From NCBI RefSeq assembly GCF_051603425.1, contig NZ_CP194411.1, positions 1,736,001 to 1,800,000 on the forward strand: a DNA stretch of 64,000 nt. Direction: 5' to 3'. The stretch comes from Selenomonas sputigena_A (GTDB taxonomy: Bacteria; Bacillota; Negativicutes; Selenomonadales; Selenomonadaceae). The notes below the pieces were generated by a model. The model was given only the letters and a program-made list of their open reading frames with translations, was not told where the DNA came from and did not search any database. The first letter of the stretch is position 1; each line of letters opens with the position of its first letter. A program made the translations under genes and the position numbers. Shown one piece after another: positions 26,264 to 35,693 of this stretch.

Positions 26264-28336
26264 ATGGCGACAGAAAAACCGATGCTTTCTAACGGCTTCA
26301 TAAGTAAATACAGCGATATCTTTATAGCTATAGCGATAGTCACGATCGTCATCATGATGATCATTCCATTGCCTACTTCTCTGCTTGACTTGCTGATCTG
26401 CGTCAATATCACATTGGCGCTTGTCATCGTCATGGTGACGATCTACAACGTGGAAGCGCTGGACTTCTCCGTATTCCCTTCGCTTCTTCTCGTCACTACT
26501 TTGTTCCGCCTCGCGCTCAATATATCGGCGACGAGGCTGATCTTGCTTGACGGCTATGCGGGGGACGTCATCATGGCGTTCGGCAACTTCGTTGTCGGGG
26601 GCAACCCGCTCGTCGGCTTCATCATTTTCGTCATCCTCATCATCATCCAGTTCATCGTCATCACGAAGGGCGCGGAACGCGTCGCGGAGGTGTCGGCACG
26701 CTTCACGCTCGATGCGATGCCGGGCAAGCAGATGGCGATCGACGCCGATCTGAACCAAGGGGCGATTACGGACGCCGAGGCGAGCCAGCGGCGCATGAAG
26801 ATCCAACACGAAGCCGACTTTTATGGAGCTATGGACGGTGCCTCGAAGTTTGTCAAGGGCGATGCGATCGCCGCCATCATCATCATCATCATCAACATCA
26901 CGGGCGGTTTCGTCATCGGTATGCTGATGCGCAACATGTCGGCGCTGCAGTCGCTGCAGAGCTACACGCTGCTGACCGTCGGCGAGGGTCTTGTAAGCCA
27001 GATTCCGGCGCTGTTGATTTCGACTGCGACGGGCATTCTCGTCACGCGTTCCGCTTCTTCAAAGGGCAACCTCGGTTTTGATGTGGCGGTTCAGCTCTTC
27101 AATCGAAGCCGTATTTTCTACATTGTCAGCGGGGTGCTCGTATTCCTGGCCGTGGTTCCCGGTATGCCGGGACTGCCGCTCTCCTGCCTTGCTGTTCTAT
27201 GCTTCATCGCTGCACGCAAGCTGCGCGGCTCGGAAGCGGCAGCCAGCGAACCGGTCGAAAAGAAGAAAGCGGACAAGGCGAAGGCCGAGGCCACGAAGCC
27301 GGAGAATATCGTCAACCTTCTGCAGGTCGACCCGATGGAACTCGAGATCGGCTACAGCCTGATTCCGCTTGTCGATACGGGACAGGGCGGCGATCTCCTC
27401 GAACGCATCGTGATGATACGGCGCCAATGTGCACTCGAGCTTGGCCTTGTCGTGCCGACGATACGCATACGCGACAACATTCAGATCAAGCCGAACAATT
27501 ACATCATCAAGCTCAAGGGCATCGAGGCTGCGCGAGGCGAGCTCATGCTCGACCATTATCTCGCCATGAACTCGGGCACAGTGTTCGAGGAAGTGCCGGG
27601 CATCGAAACGACGGAGCCGGCCTTTGGCCTGCCGGCGCTTTGGATTTCTGAGGACCAGCGCGAGCAGGCGGAGCTCAACGGCTATACGGTCGTCGACGCC
27701 GTGTCGGTTCTGGCGACGCACCTGACGGAAATCATCAAGGCGCACGCAGCCGAGATCCTCGGACGCCAGGAGACGCAGAACCTCCTCGACAATTTGAAGA
27801 AGACGAATGCGGCCTTGGTCGACGAGGTTGTGCCGGAGATCCTGGCTGTTGGAGAGGTGCAGAAGGTGCTGGCCAACTTGTTGGCGGAGCGCGTTTCCAT
27901 CCGCGATATGGAATCGATTCTCGAGGTGCTCTCGGATTACGGACGGGCGACAAAGGATACCGACATATTGACGGAGTATGTGCGCCATGCACTGGCACGG
28001 CAGATTTCGCAGCAATATGTGCAGAACAATGTGCTGCCGTGCATCACGCTCGACCCGGGGCTTGAAAACCATATCGCGGGCGCAGTGCAGCGTACGGAGC
28101 ACGGCTCCTTCGTGAGTCTCGACCCCGATACGATGCAGAGGCTTCTGGCCTCGCTCAATGCGGAGCTGCCGAAGCTCACAAACATGGGCTACGAGCCTAT
28201 CGTGCTCACAAGCCCTGCTGTGCGTCACTACTTCCGACAGCTTGTCGAACGCTCCGTGCAGGGGCTTGTCGTTCTCTCCCATGCGGAGGTTGAGCAGACG
28301 GTCGAACTCCAGATTCTCGGGACAGTGAGGGTATAA
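26264..28336 (+). CDS. flhA: Flagellar export protein FlhA
   Basis: A 690-residue protein of usual size. About eight membrane segments (residues 15-320) include the conserved FHIPEP-type region (FPSLLLVTTLFRLALNISATRLIL) and the cytoplasmic loop ARFTLDAMPGKQMAIDADLNQGAITDAEA. The C-terminal cytoplasmic domain (about 340-690) forms the nonameric ring that docks chaperone-substrate complexes. A run of seven ATC codons near 26873 makes an isoleucine stretch inside a membrane helix; being a triplet repeat it cannot shift the frame. ATG 26264 follows AGGGGAGC. Confidence 0.97.
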   Translation: MATEKPMLSNGFISKYSDIFIAIAIVTIVIMMIIPLPTSLLDLLICVNITLALVIVMVTIYNVEALDFSVFPSLLLVTTLFRLALNISATRLILLDGYAGDVIMAFGNFVVGGNPLVGFIIFVILIIIQFIVITKGAERVAEVSARFTLDAMPGKQMAIDADLNQGAITDAEASQRRMKIQHEADFYGAMDGASKFVKGDAIAAIIIIIINITGGFVIGMLMRNMSALQSLQSYTLLTVGEGLVSQIPALLISTATGILVTRSASSKGNLGFDVAVQLFNRSRIFYIVSGVLVFLAVVPGMPGLPLSCLAVLCFIAARKLRGSEAAASEPVEKKKADKAKAEATKPENIVNLLQVDPMELEIGYSLIPLVDTGQGGDLLERIVMIRRQCALELGLVVPTIRIRDNIQIKPNNYIIKLKGIEAARGELMLDHYLAMNSGTVFEEVPGIETTEPAFGLPALWISEDQREQAELNGYTVVDAVSVLATHLTEIIKAHAAEILGRQETQNLLDNLKKTNAALVDEVVPEILAVGEVQKVLANLLAERVSIRDMESILEVLSDYGRATKDTDILTEYVRHALARQISQQYVQNNVLPCITLDPGLENHIAGAVQRTEHGSFVSLDPDTMQRLLASLNAELPKLTNMGYEPIVLTSPAVRHYFRQLVERSVQGLVVLSHAEVEQTVELQILGTVRV

Positions 28337-28337
28337 A

Positions 28338-30104
28338 TTGCGCATCAAGGTGTTCCAGGCCGCCACGATGAAGGAAGCCATGGCTCAGGTCAAAGATGAG
28401 CTTGGCACCGACGCGGTGATCCTGCATACGAAAAGAATAAAGAAGGGCGGTATTCTCGGCTATGGTTCGAAGGAAATCTTCGAGGTGACTGCGGCGCTCG
28501 ACGAGGTACCGCGGAAACCGCCCAAGAAACGCGTTGAGCGGCTGCCGACCCTAGCTGAACTGCAGGCGGCGGAAACGGCGGGGACGGCGGACAGCGTACC
28601 GCTGCCGCAGGGCATCGCAGCAGCGGCGCCTGCCGTTCAGCCTCTGCCGAGGGCTGCTGCAGCGGCAGAGGCTGTGCCGCTGCCCGCCGCCATGGCTGCG
28701 CCTGTGCCTCTGGCTGCGCCTTTAACTGCGCCTGCGCCGTCCGCAGCCTTGGCCGCCGTTCCTGACGATGCCGTTCCTTTGGCTGCCGCACCGTCTCCGA
28801 TGCAGCAGCCTGCCGCTGTCCCGGCGCCTGTCGTGCAAAAAACACAGGCGCGCCTTTCTAGGAATGCGGCGCGAAGTTACAAGACGGCGGGGACGGAGGC
28901 AGCTATTGCCGAAGCGCAGGTGCATTTGCCGCCGCCGGCATCTGCCGCCGCCTCGCCTGACGGGGCGGCGGAGGAGGCGTTTCGGCCGCTGCTGCCCGAG
29001 ACGGAGGAAAAGGCGGTGCGGCCTGTCCGGACGCGGCGGAAAAAAACTGCCGCAAAACCGAAGGGCACGCGCTCGCGCAAGGTGAGCCCGATTCCCGAAG
29101 AGGCTGAGGAGCGCGCGGCGGCGCCCGTTCCGCGTAAAAAGGCGCCGCGTTCCGCCGGGGAAAAGAAAAAGGTTCTTCCTGCAGCGCCGCCGCAAGCGTC
29201 GGAGCCTATGGAAGAGCCGCCGCTGAAGAGCGAGGAGGAGAGGCAGAAAGAAACGATCGAGGAACTGCAGAACGAGCTTGCTCAGATGAAGGCAATGCTT
29301 GTCCAGGTCGTGAACAAGGAGAAGAAACCGGAGGACGAGCTCTCCCTGCAGCAAGCCCTGCGCCTGCAGGATATCGAGCCGGAAATCATAGACGACATCG
29401 TGCTGCAGCTGCCCGCCGAGGCGATTCTTGCGGACAAGGATACGCCGCAGGCGCGCGAGGGACTGAAAAAATACCTCATGGACAATGTGCAGATGGCGGA
29501 CGGTCTCGAGATCAAGAGCCGCCGCAGGAAGATCGCGGCGCTTTTGGGCCCCACGGGTGTCGGCAAGACGACGACGCTTGCCAAGATCGCGGCGCAGTGC
29601 GTTCTGGAAAAAGGCATCAGCACGGCATTCATCACGGCGGATACCTACCGCATTTCGGCAGTTGAACAGCTGAAGACGTATGCCGATATCCTCGGCCTGC
29701 CGATTGCCATTGTCTATTCTCCGCAGGAACTCAAGGAGGCCATACAGAAATTCCGGCAGAAGCAGCTGATCCTCATCGATACGGCAGGGCGCAGCCAGCA
29801 CAATCGCCGTCAGATGGCAGAGCTCAAGGATTTTCTCGCTGTGAACCAAAATATTGAGAAGTACCTTGTCCTGAGCGCTACGACGAAGAATGAGGATGCG
29901 AAAGACATTCTCGAGAAATTTTCCGTCTGCAGACCCGACAAGGTGATTTTCACAAAGACAGACGAAACGAAGAGCCTGGGCGTCATCCTCAATATCCTGA
30001 GAAGACGGGAGATGCGCCTCTCCTACTTGACGAATGGACAAAGCGTGCCGGACGATATCGCGCCGGCTGAGGCAGGAAAACTCGCAGAACTTTTTTTGAG
30101 GTAG
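28338..30104 (+). CDS. flhF: Flagellar placement GTPase FlhF (SRP family)
   Basis: A 588-residue SRP-type GTPase that controls flagellar number and position. The N-terminal basic domain MRIKVFQAATMKEAMAQVKDELGTDAVILHTKRIKKGG is conserved. The GTPase NG domain begins at about residue 330, with G1 LLGPTGVGKTTT near 400, then DTYRISAVEQLKTYADILG, LIDTAGRSQ and TKTDETKSLG. Between them, residues about 70-310 are an Ala/Pro-rich then Lys/Arg-rich linker, making it some 200 residues longer than the Bacillus protein. It starts at TTG 28338, one base after the flhA stop. Confidence 0.95.
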   Translation: MRIKVFQAATMKEAMAQVKDELGTDAVILHTKRIKKGGILGYGSKEIFEVTAALDEVPRKPPKKRVERLPTLAELQAAETAGTADSVPLPQGIAAAAPAVQPLPRAAAAAEAVPLPAAMAAPVPLAAPLTAPAPSAALAAVPDDAVPLAAAPSPMQQPAAVPAPVVQKTQARLSRNAARSYKTAGTEAAIAEAQVHLPPPASAAASPDGAAEEAFRPLLPETEEKAVRPVRTRRKKTAAKPKGTRSRKVSPIPEEAEERAAAPVPRKKAPRSAGEKKKVLPAAPPQASEPMEEPPLKSEEERQKETIEELQNELAQMKAMLVQVVNKEKKPEDELSLQQALRLQDIEPEIIDDIVLQLPAEAILADKDTPQAREGLKKYLMDNVQMADGLEIKSRRRKIAALLGPTGVGKTTTLAKIAAQCVLEKGISTAFITADTYRISAVEQLKTYADILGLPIAIVYSPQELKEAIQKFRQKQLILIDTAGRSQHNRRQMAELKDFLAVNQNIEKYLVLSATTKNEDAKDILEKFSVCRPDKVIFTKTDETKSLGVILNILRRREMRLSYLTNGQSVPDDIAPAEAGKLAELFLR

Positions 30105-30108
30105 ATTT

Positions 30109-31053
30109 ATGCAGGACCAGGCAGCGAGCCTCAGAAAGCTCGTAGAAAACAAGAAGGATCCCGCCGACCGCACGCTCCCCCCTGAGGATGCGGCTGCGGC
30201 GGAAACCGCGCCAGTCGTCCTGGGAGCGCCGCCCGTTCCCGCGCCCAAGGAAGGTGCGCGCATCATTGCTGTCACGAGCGGCAAGGGCGGCGTTGGCAAG
30301 ACGAATCTGACGGTGAATCTTGCACTTGCCATGATGGCCGAGGGAAAAAAGGTGCTCGTCATCGATGCCGACCTCGGCATGGCGAATGTCGACGTGCTCC
30401 TGGGCACATCGTCGAAGTATAATTTGCTGCATCTTCTTGAAGAAGGGGTCACACTCGATGACGTGATTCTCGAAGGTCCCTATGGCCTGCGCTATATCTC
30501 CGGTGGATCGGGAATGGAGCAGGCAGCGGAATTCACGCCTGCCGAGCGGGCCGTCATGGAGGAAAAGCTGGCGGGCTGCGGCGCCGCGGTCGATATCATC
30601 CTCGTCGATACGGGGGCGGGCATTGGCCGCAATGTCCTCGATTTTATACTGGCTGCCGATGAGGTGCTTTTGGTGACGACACCCGAACCGACAGCGCTGA
30701 CAGACGCCTATGCTGTGATGAAAGCCTACAGCATGTATGCCGCGAATCCCAACATGCGTCTTGTCGTCAATCGTGTTTACGACGAGGAGGATGGGGTGGA
30801 GGTGGCGGCGAAGCTCAGGAAGACGGCGGAGAGGTTTTTGCAGCTGGATGTGGAATGCCTCGGCTCCATCTATGAGGACCGCAGTCTCATCCAGTCCGTG
30901 CGCAGGCAGACCCCGGTGCTTGAGGCATATCCGGGAGCGCTCTGTGCGAAGTGCATCCGGGCGATCGCCCGTGCGCTCCTTTATGGGGAAAAGGTACTTA
31001 TAAAAAAGGGATGGCACTCATTCCTGCAATACTTTCTTGATTTTACCCGATGA
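30109..31053 (+). CDS. flhG: Flagellar number regulator FlhG (MinD-like ATPase, YlxH)
   Basis: A 314-residue ParA/MinD-type ATPase. The Walker A deviant motif GKGGVGKTN is at about residues 59-67, then DADLGMANVDVLLG and VDTGAGIGRNVLDFI. A N-terminal segment of about 45 residues rich in Pro/Ala precedes the ATPase core and may carry the FlhF-activating peptide (QAASLRKLVENKK at the start). With FlhF it sets the number and site of flagella. It begins 4 bases after flhF. Confidence 0.94.
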   Translation: MQDQAASLRKLVENKKDPADRTLPPEDAAAAETAPVVLGAPPVPAPKEGARIIAVTSGKGGVGKTNLTVNLALAMMAEGKKVLVIDADLGMANVDVLLGTSSKYNLLHLLEEGVTLDDVILEGPYGLRYISGGSGMEQAAEFTPAERAVMEEKLAGCGAAVDIILVDTGAGIGRNVLDFILAADEVLLVTTPEPTALTDAYAVMKAYSMYAANPNMRLVVNRVYDEEDGVEVAAKLRKTAERFLQLDVECLGSIYEDRSLIQSVRRQTPVLEAYPGALCAKCIRAIARALLYGEKVLIKKGWHSFLQYFLDFTR

Positions 31054-31071
31054 TATGGAGGTGCCAGGCCA

Positions 31072-31776
31072 ATGGCGGGCGATATAATGAATGCAGAGAA
31101 GGTTTTAAAAGTTGGGCAGAGGGTTGAATTTTACCTCGAAGATGACGATATAAGATACACGAGCCGCATTGAGGACATCACCGCGGATCGTCTTGTGGTC
31201 GCGATGCCTGTAGACGAAAAGCGCAGGCCGATCATTCCGGCTCCCGAGGAGCAGCTCTACGGCCTTGCTGTTGGGGAAAAGTGCCGCTATCGCTTTTTTG
31301 CTATATTCAAAGGAAAGCAGCGGGATCCGATTCCTGTTTGGTTCATCACGAAGCCTGAGATTGTCGAACGGCATCAAAACCGAAGTTTCGTGCGCGCGAT
31401 GGTGCGTTTGCCCATCGAGGTCAAAATCATTGACACGGAAGGGCGGGAAGGCGATACGATGCGCTTGAGCACGAGCGATGTCAGCGGCAGCGGCCTGTCC
31501 TTCGTGGTGCCAAAGCGGGTGAAGATCAACAGCCGTGCGGCGATTGTTTTCAATAATTTCCCGAACATCGGCACGTTTTCCGTCGTCGCCCGCATCGTGC
31601 GCTGCGAGCAGATGGATGTGGAGGATCCGAGCCGCGGCTGGCAGCTTGGAGCGCATTTCCTCGATCTCGACAGGGGGACTGTGAACAAGATCGTCCACTT
31701 TGTCTTTGCCGAGCTCAGACGTCATCTCACGCTTCACCCCGACCATCCTAATTATGAAGAAAAGCAGGATTTTTGA
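31072..31776 (+). CDS. PilZ-domain c-di-GMP receptor (YcgR/YpfA-type flagellar brake)
   Basis: A 234-residue protein. The N-terminal YcgR-type domain (residues about 10-105) contains the VGQRVEFYLED and VAMPVDEKRRPIIP patterns. The C-terminal PilZ domain (about 110-220) carries the c-di-GMP binding signature: the RxxxR pattern in QNRSFVR and the DxSxxG motif in TSDVSGSGLSF. Such proteins slow the motor when c-di-GMP rises. Its position between flhG and cheA, in an operon with the switch genes, supports that role. ATG 31072; ATG 31087 is an alternative. Confidence 0.92.
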   Translation: MAGDIMNAEKVLKVGQRVEFYLEDDDIRYTSRIEDITADRLVVAMPVDEKRRPIIPAPEEQLYGLAVGEKCRYRFFAIFKGKQRDPIPVWFITKPEIVERHQNRSFVRAMVRLPIEVKIIDTEGREGDTMRLSTSDVSGSGLSFVVPKRVKINSRAAIVFNNFPNIGTFSVVARIVRCEQMDVEDPSRGWQLGAHFLDLDRGTVNKIVHFVFAELRRHLTLHPDHPNYEEKQDF

Positions 31777-31917
31777 CGGGGAGCGGCGAAAAGATAAAGG
31801 ATAATACAAATGATTCGCATCGCTGGCTGGCAGAAAGGCTCATGGCCAAGGCTGCGGCGCAAACTGACAGGCTGCTGTATCCTTTGAGGCAGCAGAAAGC
31901 AAACAGGGGGATTTGAA
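31777..31917 (+). other. Intergenic leader before cheA
   Basis: This 141-base stretch has no gene. It holds a weak -10 like element (GATAAT at about 31801), a stem GGCTGCTGTATCCTTTGAGGCAGC-like (GCTGC with GCAGC) near 31870-31887, and ends in an AGGGGGATTTG ribosome site. The short string GCTGTATCCT followed by a T/C and TGA also occurs in the leader of minC. Confidence 0.3.
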
Positions 31918-34008
31918 ATGGAAACAAATCAGTATATGGACATGTTTTTGGACGAGTCGCGCGAGCATCTGCAGTCCTTGAACGATGGCCTGCTGAGCCT
32001 CGAGAACGACCCGAACGAGGTATCCGTCGTCAACGAGATTTTTCGTAACGCGCATACACTGAAGGGCATGTCGGCGACGATGGGCTTCAACAAGATTGCT
32101 GAGCTCACGCATGAGATGGAAGATGTTCTCGACCTCATCCGCAACAACCAGCTCAAGGTCACGGAGGATATCGTCGAGACGATTTTTAAGTGCCTCGACT
32201 CCCTGCAGGAAATGATTGAGAACGTTGGCAACGGGGATCCCGAGGATCTCGTGGATGTTTCTGATCTCGTGGCGAAACTTTCCTCTATCTCGAAAGGCGA
32301 GCCGCAGCCTGCGGCGGATACTCCTGCGGATGCTGCTGCGGCTGCCCCCGCCGAGACCGCGCCGGCAGGAGGCTCGACGCTTGATTTCACGGAAACCGAC
32401 AAGGATGCGATGAAGGCGGCCAAGCAGGGCGGCCTCTGTGTGTTCCATATTCATATCCGTCTGGCAGATACCTGCCTCCTGAAAGCGGCGCGCACCTATA
32501 TGGTCATGAACGCTCTCGATGAGCTTGGCGATGTCATCAAGTCTGTTCCGCCGGCAGAAGATCTCGAGGCGGAGAAGTTTGATCATGAATTCGACCTCGT
32601 ACTCGTGACGGCGTCCGATGCGCAGGCCGTTTCCGATGCGCTCGCGCCCGTTTCCGAACTGGAAGAAGTGCGGATCGAGGAAGTCGACCCGGACAATCTG
32701 GCTGCGCCCGCACCGGCAGCAGCACCGGCTCCGCAGGCAGCGGCACCGGCAGCTTCGGCTGCGCCCGCCGCAAAACCTGCCGCGAAGCCTGCTGCGAAGC
32801 CTGCAGCCAAGGCACCGGCAAAACCGGCCGCGGGAGCAGAGAAGAAGCACCATGCGAGCCAGTCTGTGCGCGTCGATATCGAAAAACTCGACAATCTCAT
32901 GAATCTCGTCGGCGAGCTCGTCATCAACAAGGTTCGCCTCGAGCAGATCGGTACGACGAACCGTATGCCGGAGCTTACCGAAACGCTTGAGCAGATGGAC
33001 CGCGTAACGACGGACTTACAGAATGTCGTCATGAAGGTGCGCATGGTCCCTGTCAGCCAGGTGTTCAACCGCTTCCCGCGCATGGTGCGCGATATAGCGA
33101 AGGAACTGAACAAGGACATCAATCTCACCGTCGAGGGCGAGGAAACCGAGCTGGATCGCACGGTTATCGACGAAATCGGCGATCCCTTGATGCACCTTCT
33201 CCGAAATTCCCTTGACCATGGCGTCGAACATCCCGACGAAAGGGAGAAGAAGGGCAAGCCCCGCACAGGTGAGGTCGGTCTCATCGCGCGCCATGAGGGC
33301 AACAATGTCGTCATCATGGTCACGGATGACGGCGCGGGCATCGACGCGGAGAAGATTCGTGCCAAAGCCGTAGAAAAAGGGGCCTACACACAGGACGAGG
33401 TCGATGTAATGTCCGATGCGGACGCCGTCCGCATCATCTTTGCACCGGGCTTCTCCACGGCGGATCATATTACGGACATCTCGGGCCGCGGCGTCGGCAT
33501 GGACGTCGTGCGCAGCAAGATCGAATCGCTGGGCGGTCATGTCGACGTCGAGACAAAGATCGACGAAGGTTCCGTATTCAAGATCAAGCTGCCTCTGACG
33601 CTTGCTATCATCCAGGCGCTTCTCGTCAAGGTGCAGGAAGAGATGTACGCGATTCCTCTCGGTTCCATCGACAGTACGATCAATATTCACCCCGATGATA
33701 TCAAGACGGTGCAGAACCAGGAAGTCATCGTGCTGCGCGGCCAGATCATCCCGATCATCAACCTCAGCAGCGCCCTTCAGGTGCCGCGCACGACGGAAGC
33801 GGACAACGACGATATCTTCGTTGTCGTCGTCTACGTCGGCGAACGCAAGGCGGGCATCGTTGTCGACAATCTTATCGGTCAGCAGGAAATCGTCATCAAG
33901 ACACTCGGAAAACTCCTTTCTGGACTCAAAATCTTCTCCGGCGCCACCGTGCTTGGAGATGGCCGCGTCGCCTTGATTTTGGATGTCAGCACGGTTGTGC
34001 AGCAGTAA
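31918..34008 (+). CDS. cheA: Chemotaxis histidine kinase CheA
   Basis: A 696-residue kinase. P1 (Hpt) holds the phosphorylation site H46 (NAHTLKGM). A P2-like domain lies at about 165-255, then an Ala/Pro/Lys-rich linker (about 260-305) with AKP repeats. P3 dimerisation begins near 320 (SVRVDIEKLDNLMNLVGELVINKVRLEQ), P4 has the N, G1 and G2 boxes (HLLRNSLDHGVE, DDGAGID, GRGVGMDVV), and P5 is the CheW-like coupling domain to the end. It passes phosphate to CheY. cheW follows with 15 bases between. Confidence 0.97.
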   Translation: METNQYMDMFLDESREHLQSLNDGLLSLENDPNEVSVVNEIFRNAHTLKGMSATMGFNKIAELTHEMEDVLDLIRNNQLKVTEDIVETIFKCLDSLQEMIENVGNGDPEDLVDVSDLVAKLSSISKGEPQPAADTPADAAAAAPAETAPAGGSTLDFTETDKDAMKAAKQGGLCVFHIHIRLADTCLLKAARTYMVMNALDELGDVIKSVPPAEDLEAEKFDHEFDLVLVTASDAQAVSDALAPVSELEEVRIEEVDPDNLAAPAPAAAPAPQAAAPAASAAPAAKPAAKPAAKPAAKAPAKPAAGAEKKHHASQSVRVDIEKLDNLMNLVGELVINKVRLEQIGTTNRMPELTETLEQMDRVTTDLQNVVMKVRMVPVSQVFNRFPRMVRDIAKELNKDINLTVEGEETELDRTVIDEIGDPLMHLLRNSLDHGVEHPDEREKKGKPRTGEVGLIARHEGNNVVIMVTDDGAGIDAEKIRAKAVEKGAYTQDEVDVMSDADAVRIIFAPGFSTADHITDISGRGVGMDVVRSKIESLGGHVDVETKIDEGSVFKIKLPLTLAIIQALLVKVQEEMYAIPLGSIDSTINIHPDDIKTVQNQEVIVLRGQIIPIINLSSALQVPRTTEADNDDIFVVVVYVGERKAGIVVDNLIGQQEIVIKTLGKLLSGLKIFSGATVLGDGRVALILDVSTVVQQ

Positions 34009-34023
34009 GGGGGAGGAACAGAC

Positions 34024-34485
34024 ATGGCTAAGGAAAAAAAGGCAATCATGGAAGACGTTCAGGTGGCTGCATTCAAGCTCCTGAAAGAAGAATACGGCGT
34101 GAACATCCTGAACGTGCAGGAAATAAAGGTGCTGACGGATATCACACGCGTGCCGTTTGCGCCGGACTACATCAAGGGCGTCATCAATCTCAGGGGCAGC
34201 GTGCTTCCCGTCATCGACCTCAAGCGCCGCATCGGCCTTGAGGATGCTCCTTACACGGATGCGACGCGCATCATTATCATGAAAATTGGTGAATTCTCGA
34301 TCGGCATGATTGTTGACGCCGTGACGGAAGTGCTGACGATTTCAGGACGTGACATCAATGCGGCAAAGGATGTCAGCGACAACACGAGCAATCGTTTTGT
34401 CAGCAGCATCGGCAATATCGATGCGCGCCTGATCATCATGCTGAATCTCGACGAGATCGTCGATTTGCCGGAGGATATGAAGTAA
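34024..34485 (+). CDS. cheW: Chemotaxis coupling protein CheW
   Basis: A 153-residue adaptor between receptors and CheA. Typical patterns are LLKEEYGVNILNVQEIKVLTDITRVP, YIKGVINLRGSVLPVIDLKRRIGL and the final IDARLIIMLNLDEIV. ATG 34024 follows GGGGGAGGAA. Receptors themselves are not encoded in the window. Confidence 0.96.
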   Translation: MAKEKKAIMEDVQVAAFKLLKEEYGVNILNVQEIKVLTDITRVPFAPDYIKGVINLRGSVLPVIDLKRRIGLEDAPYTDATRIIIMKIGEFSIGMIVDAVTEVLTISGRDINAAKDVSDNTSNRFVSSIGNIDARLIIMLNLDEIVDLPEDMK

Positions 34486-34583
34486 GGCTGCCGCAAAGAA
34501 GTCGTTCCCTGCGCGGCTCCCGTCCTGCCGGGCATGGGGCGCGCAGGCAGTCCTTGTTATGCTAGTAAGCCAGAGGTGCAGCT

Positions 34584-35201
34584 ATGACGGAAGATATTAT
34601 TGATCTCTCTCCTGTGCAGTTTGATGTGCTGCGCGAAATAGGAAATGTCGGGGCAGGCAACTCGGCGACGGCCTTGTCGCAGCTCATCAACCGACGCATC
34701 GACATGAACGTGCCGAAGGTCTCTGTCGTGCCGCTCGACGAGGTGCCGGATCTCGTCGGCGGTCCGGAAACCATTGTTGTCGGCGTGTTTTTGCGCGTCT
34801 ACGGCAAGGCGCCGAGCAACATTCTGTTTCTCATGCCGAAGGACAGCGCCTTTTACCTCGTGGATGCCCTGATGGGCAAGGAAACGGGTGAAACGACGCA
34901 CCTCGACATGATGGCGGAGTCCGCTCTGATGGAAATAGGCAATATTCTTGCCGGCGCTTACCTCAACGCGCTTTACAGCTTCACAAATCTTTCCCTTATC
35001 CCCTCGATTCCGGCACTTGCCATGGATATGGCGGGCGCCATCCTGAACGTCGTGCTCGTGCAGCTCGGGCAGATGGGCGATCATGCGATGGTCATCGAAA
35101 CCGAATTCCTCGCCGAGGACGACGAACTGCGCGGACACTTCTTCCTCGTTCCCGATCCAGGCTCCATGGAGACTATTCTTACTGCAGTGGGGGTTGGATG
35201 A
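34584..35201 (+). CDS. cheC: CheY-P phosphatase CheC
   Basis: A 205-residue CheC with both phosphatase motifs: LREIGNVGAGNSATAL (residues about 14-29) and ESALMEIGNILAGAYLNAL (about 110-128), each keeping the E and N that act on CheY-P. CheC works with CheD in Bacillus, where CheD binding raises phosphatase activity. Here cheD is the next gene but is frameshifted, so the CheC-CheD pair may be impaired. ATG 34584 follows AGAGGTGCAGCT. Confidence 0.95.
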   Translation: MTEDIIDLSPVQFDVLREIGNVGAGNSATALSQLINRRIDMNVPKVSVVPLDEVPDLVGGPETIVVGVFLRVYGKAPSNILFLMPKDSAFYLVDALMGKETGETTHLDMMAESALMEIGNILAGAYLNALYSFTNLSLIPSIPALAMDMAGAILNVVLVQLGQMGDHAMVIETEFLAEDDELRGHFFLVPDPGSMETILTAVGVG

Positions 35202-35202
35202 T

Positions 35203-35687
35203 ATGGCAGAGATGTTACGCGTAGGAATAGCCGATTACAAGGTCGGCAAGGCTCCGCAGCAGATCATCAGTTACGGCCTGGGGTCGTGATCGGCATCTCG
35301 CTCTATGATTCCCAGACGAAGATCGGCGGGCTTCTGCACATCATGCTGCCGGACAGTACGCAGGCAAGGGCGCAGGAGAACCATGCGAAGTTCGCGGATA
35401 CGGGCGTTCCTTTGATGCTGCAGGAAGTCCTGAAGCTCGGCGCTTCAAAAGGGCGTCTTGTCGCGAAGCTTGCGGGCGGGGCGCAGATGTTTTCGTTTGC
35501 CAACGCCTCCGATGTCATGCGTGTGGGGCTTAGAAATGCGGAAGCCGCAAAAAAAGCGCTGGCCAAGGAAGGCATACGTATTGTTGCCGAAGACACGGGC
35601 GGTACATATGGCCGTACGGTTCAGCTTGACTTGAACACGGGCGAGTACAAAATCAAGACAATCGATCGCGGTGAAAAAACAATTTAG
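35203..35687 (+). pseudogene. cheD: Chemoreceptor glutamine deamidase CheD, frameshifted
   Basis: CheD deamidates receptor glutamines and binds CheC. The N-terminal part from ATG 35203 reads MAEMLRVGIADYKVGKAPQQ and ends at a TGA (35287-35289) right after GLGS. The rest, from KIGGLLHIMLPDS to the end, continues in another frame to 35687. In intact CheD the break point reads GLGSC followed by V/I-G; the C is the catalytic residue. One missing base after TG of the cysteine codon explains the shift. A -1 slip by the ribosome would restore the frame but lose the cysteine. Thus this is either a sequencing error or a real loss of function. Confidence 0.85.
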
Positions 35688-35693
35688 CGGGTG

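Noticed and set aside
26873..26893. Run of seven ATC triplets in flhA as a phase-variation tract
   Set aside because: The unit is a triplet, so length changes keep the frame and only alter an isoleucine run in a membrane helix.
32583..33365. Minus-strand open frame opposite cheA
   Set aside because: Low-complexity Ser/Ala/Gly protein that mirrors cheA codons; no ribosome site or homology.
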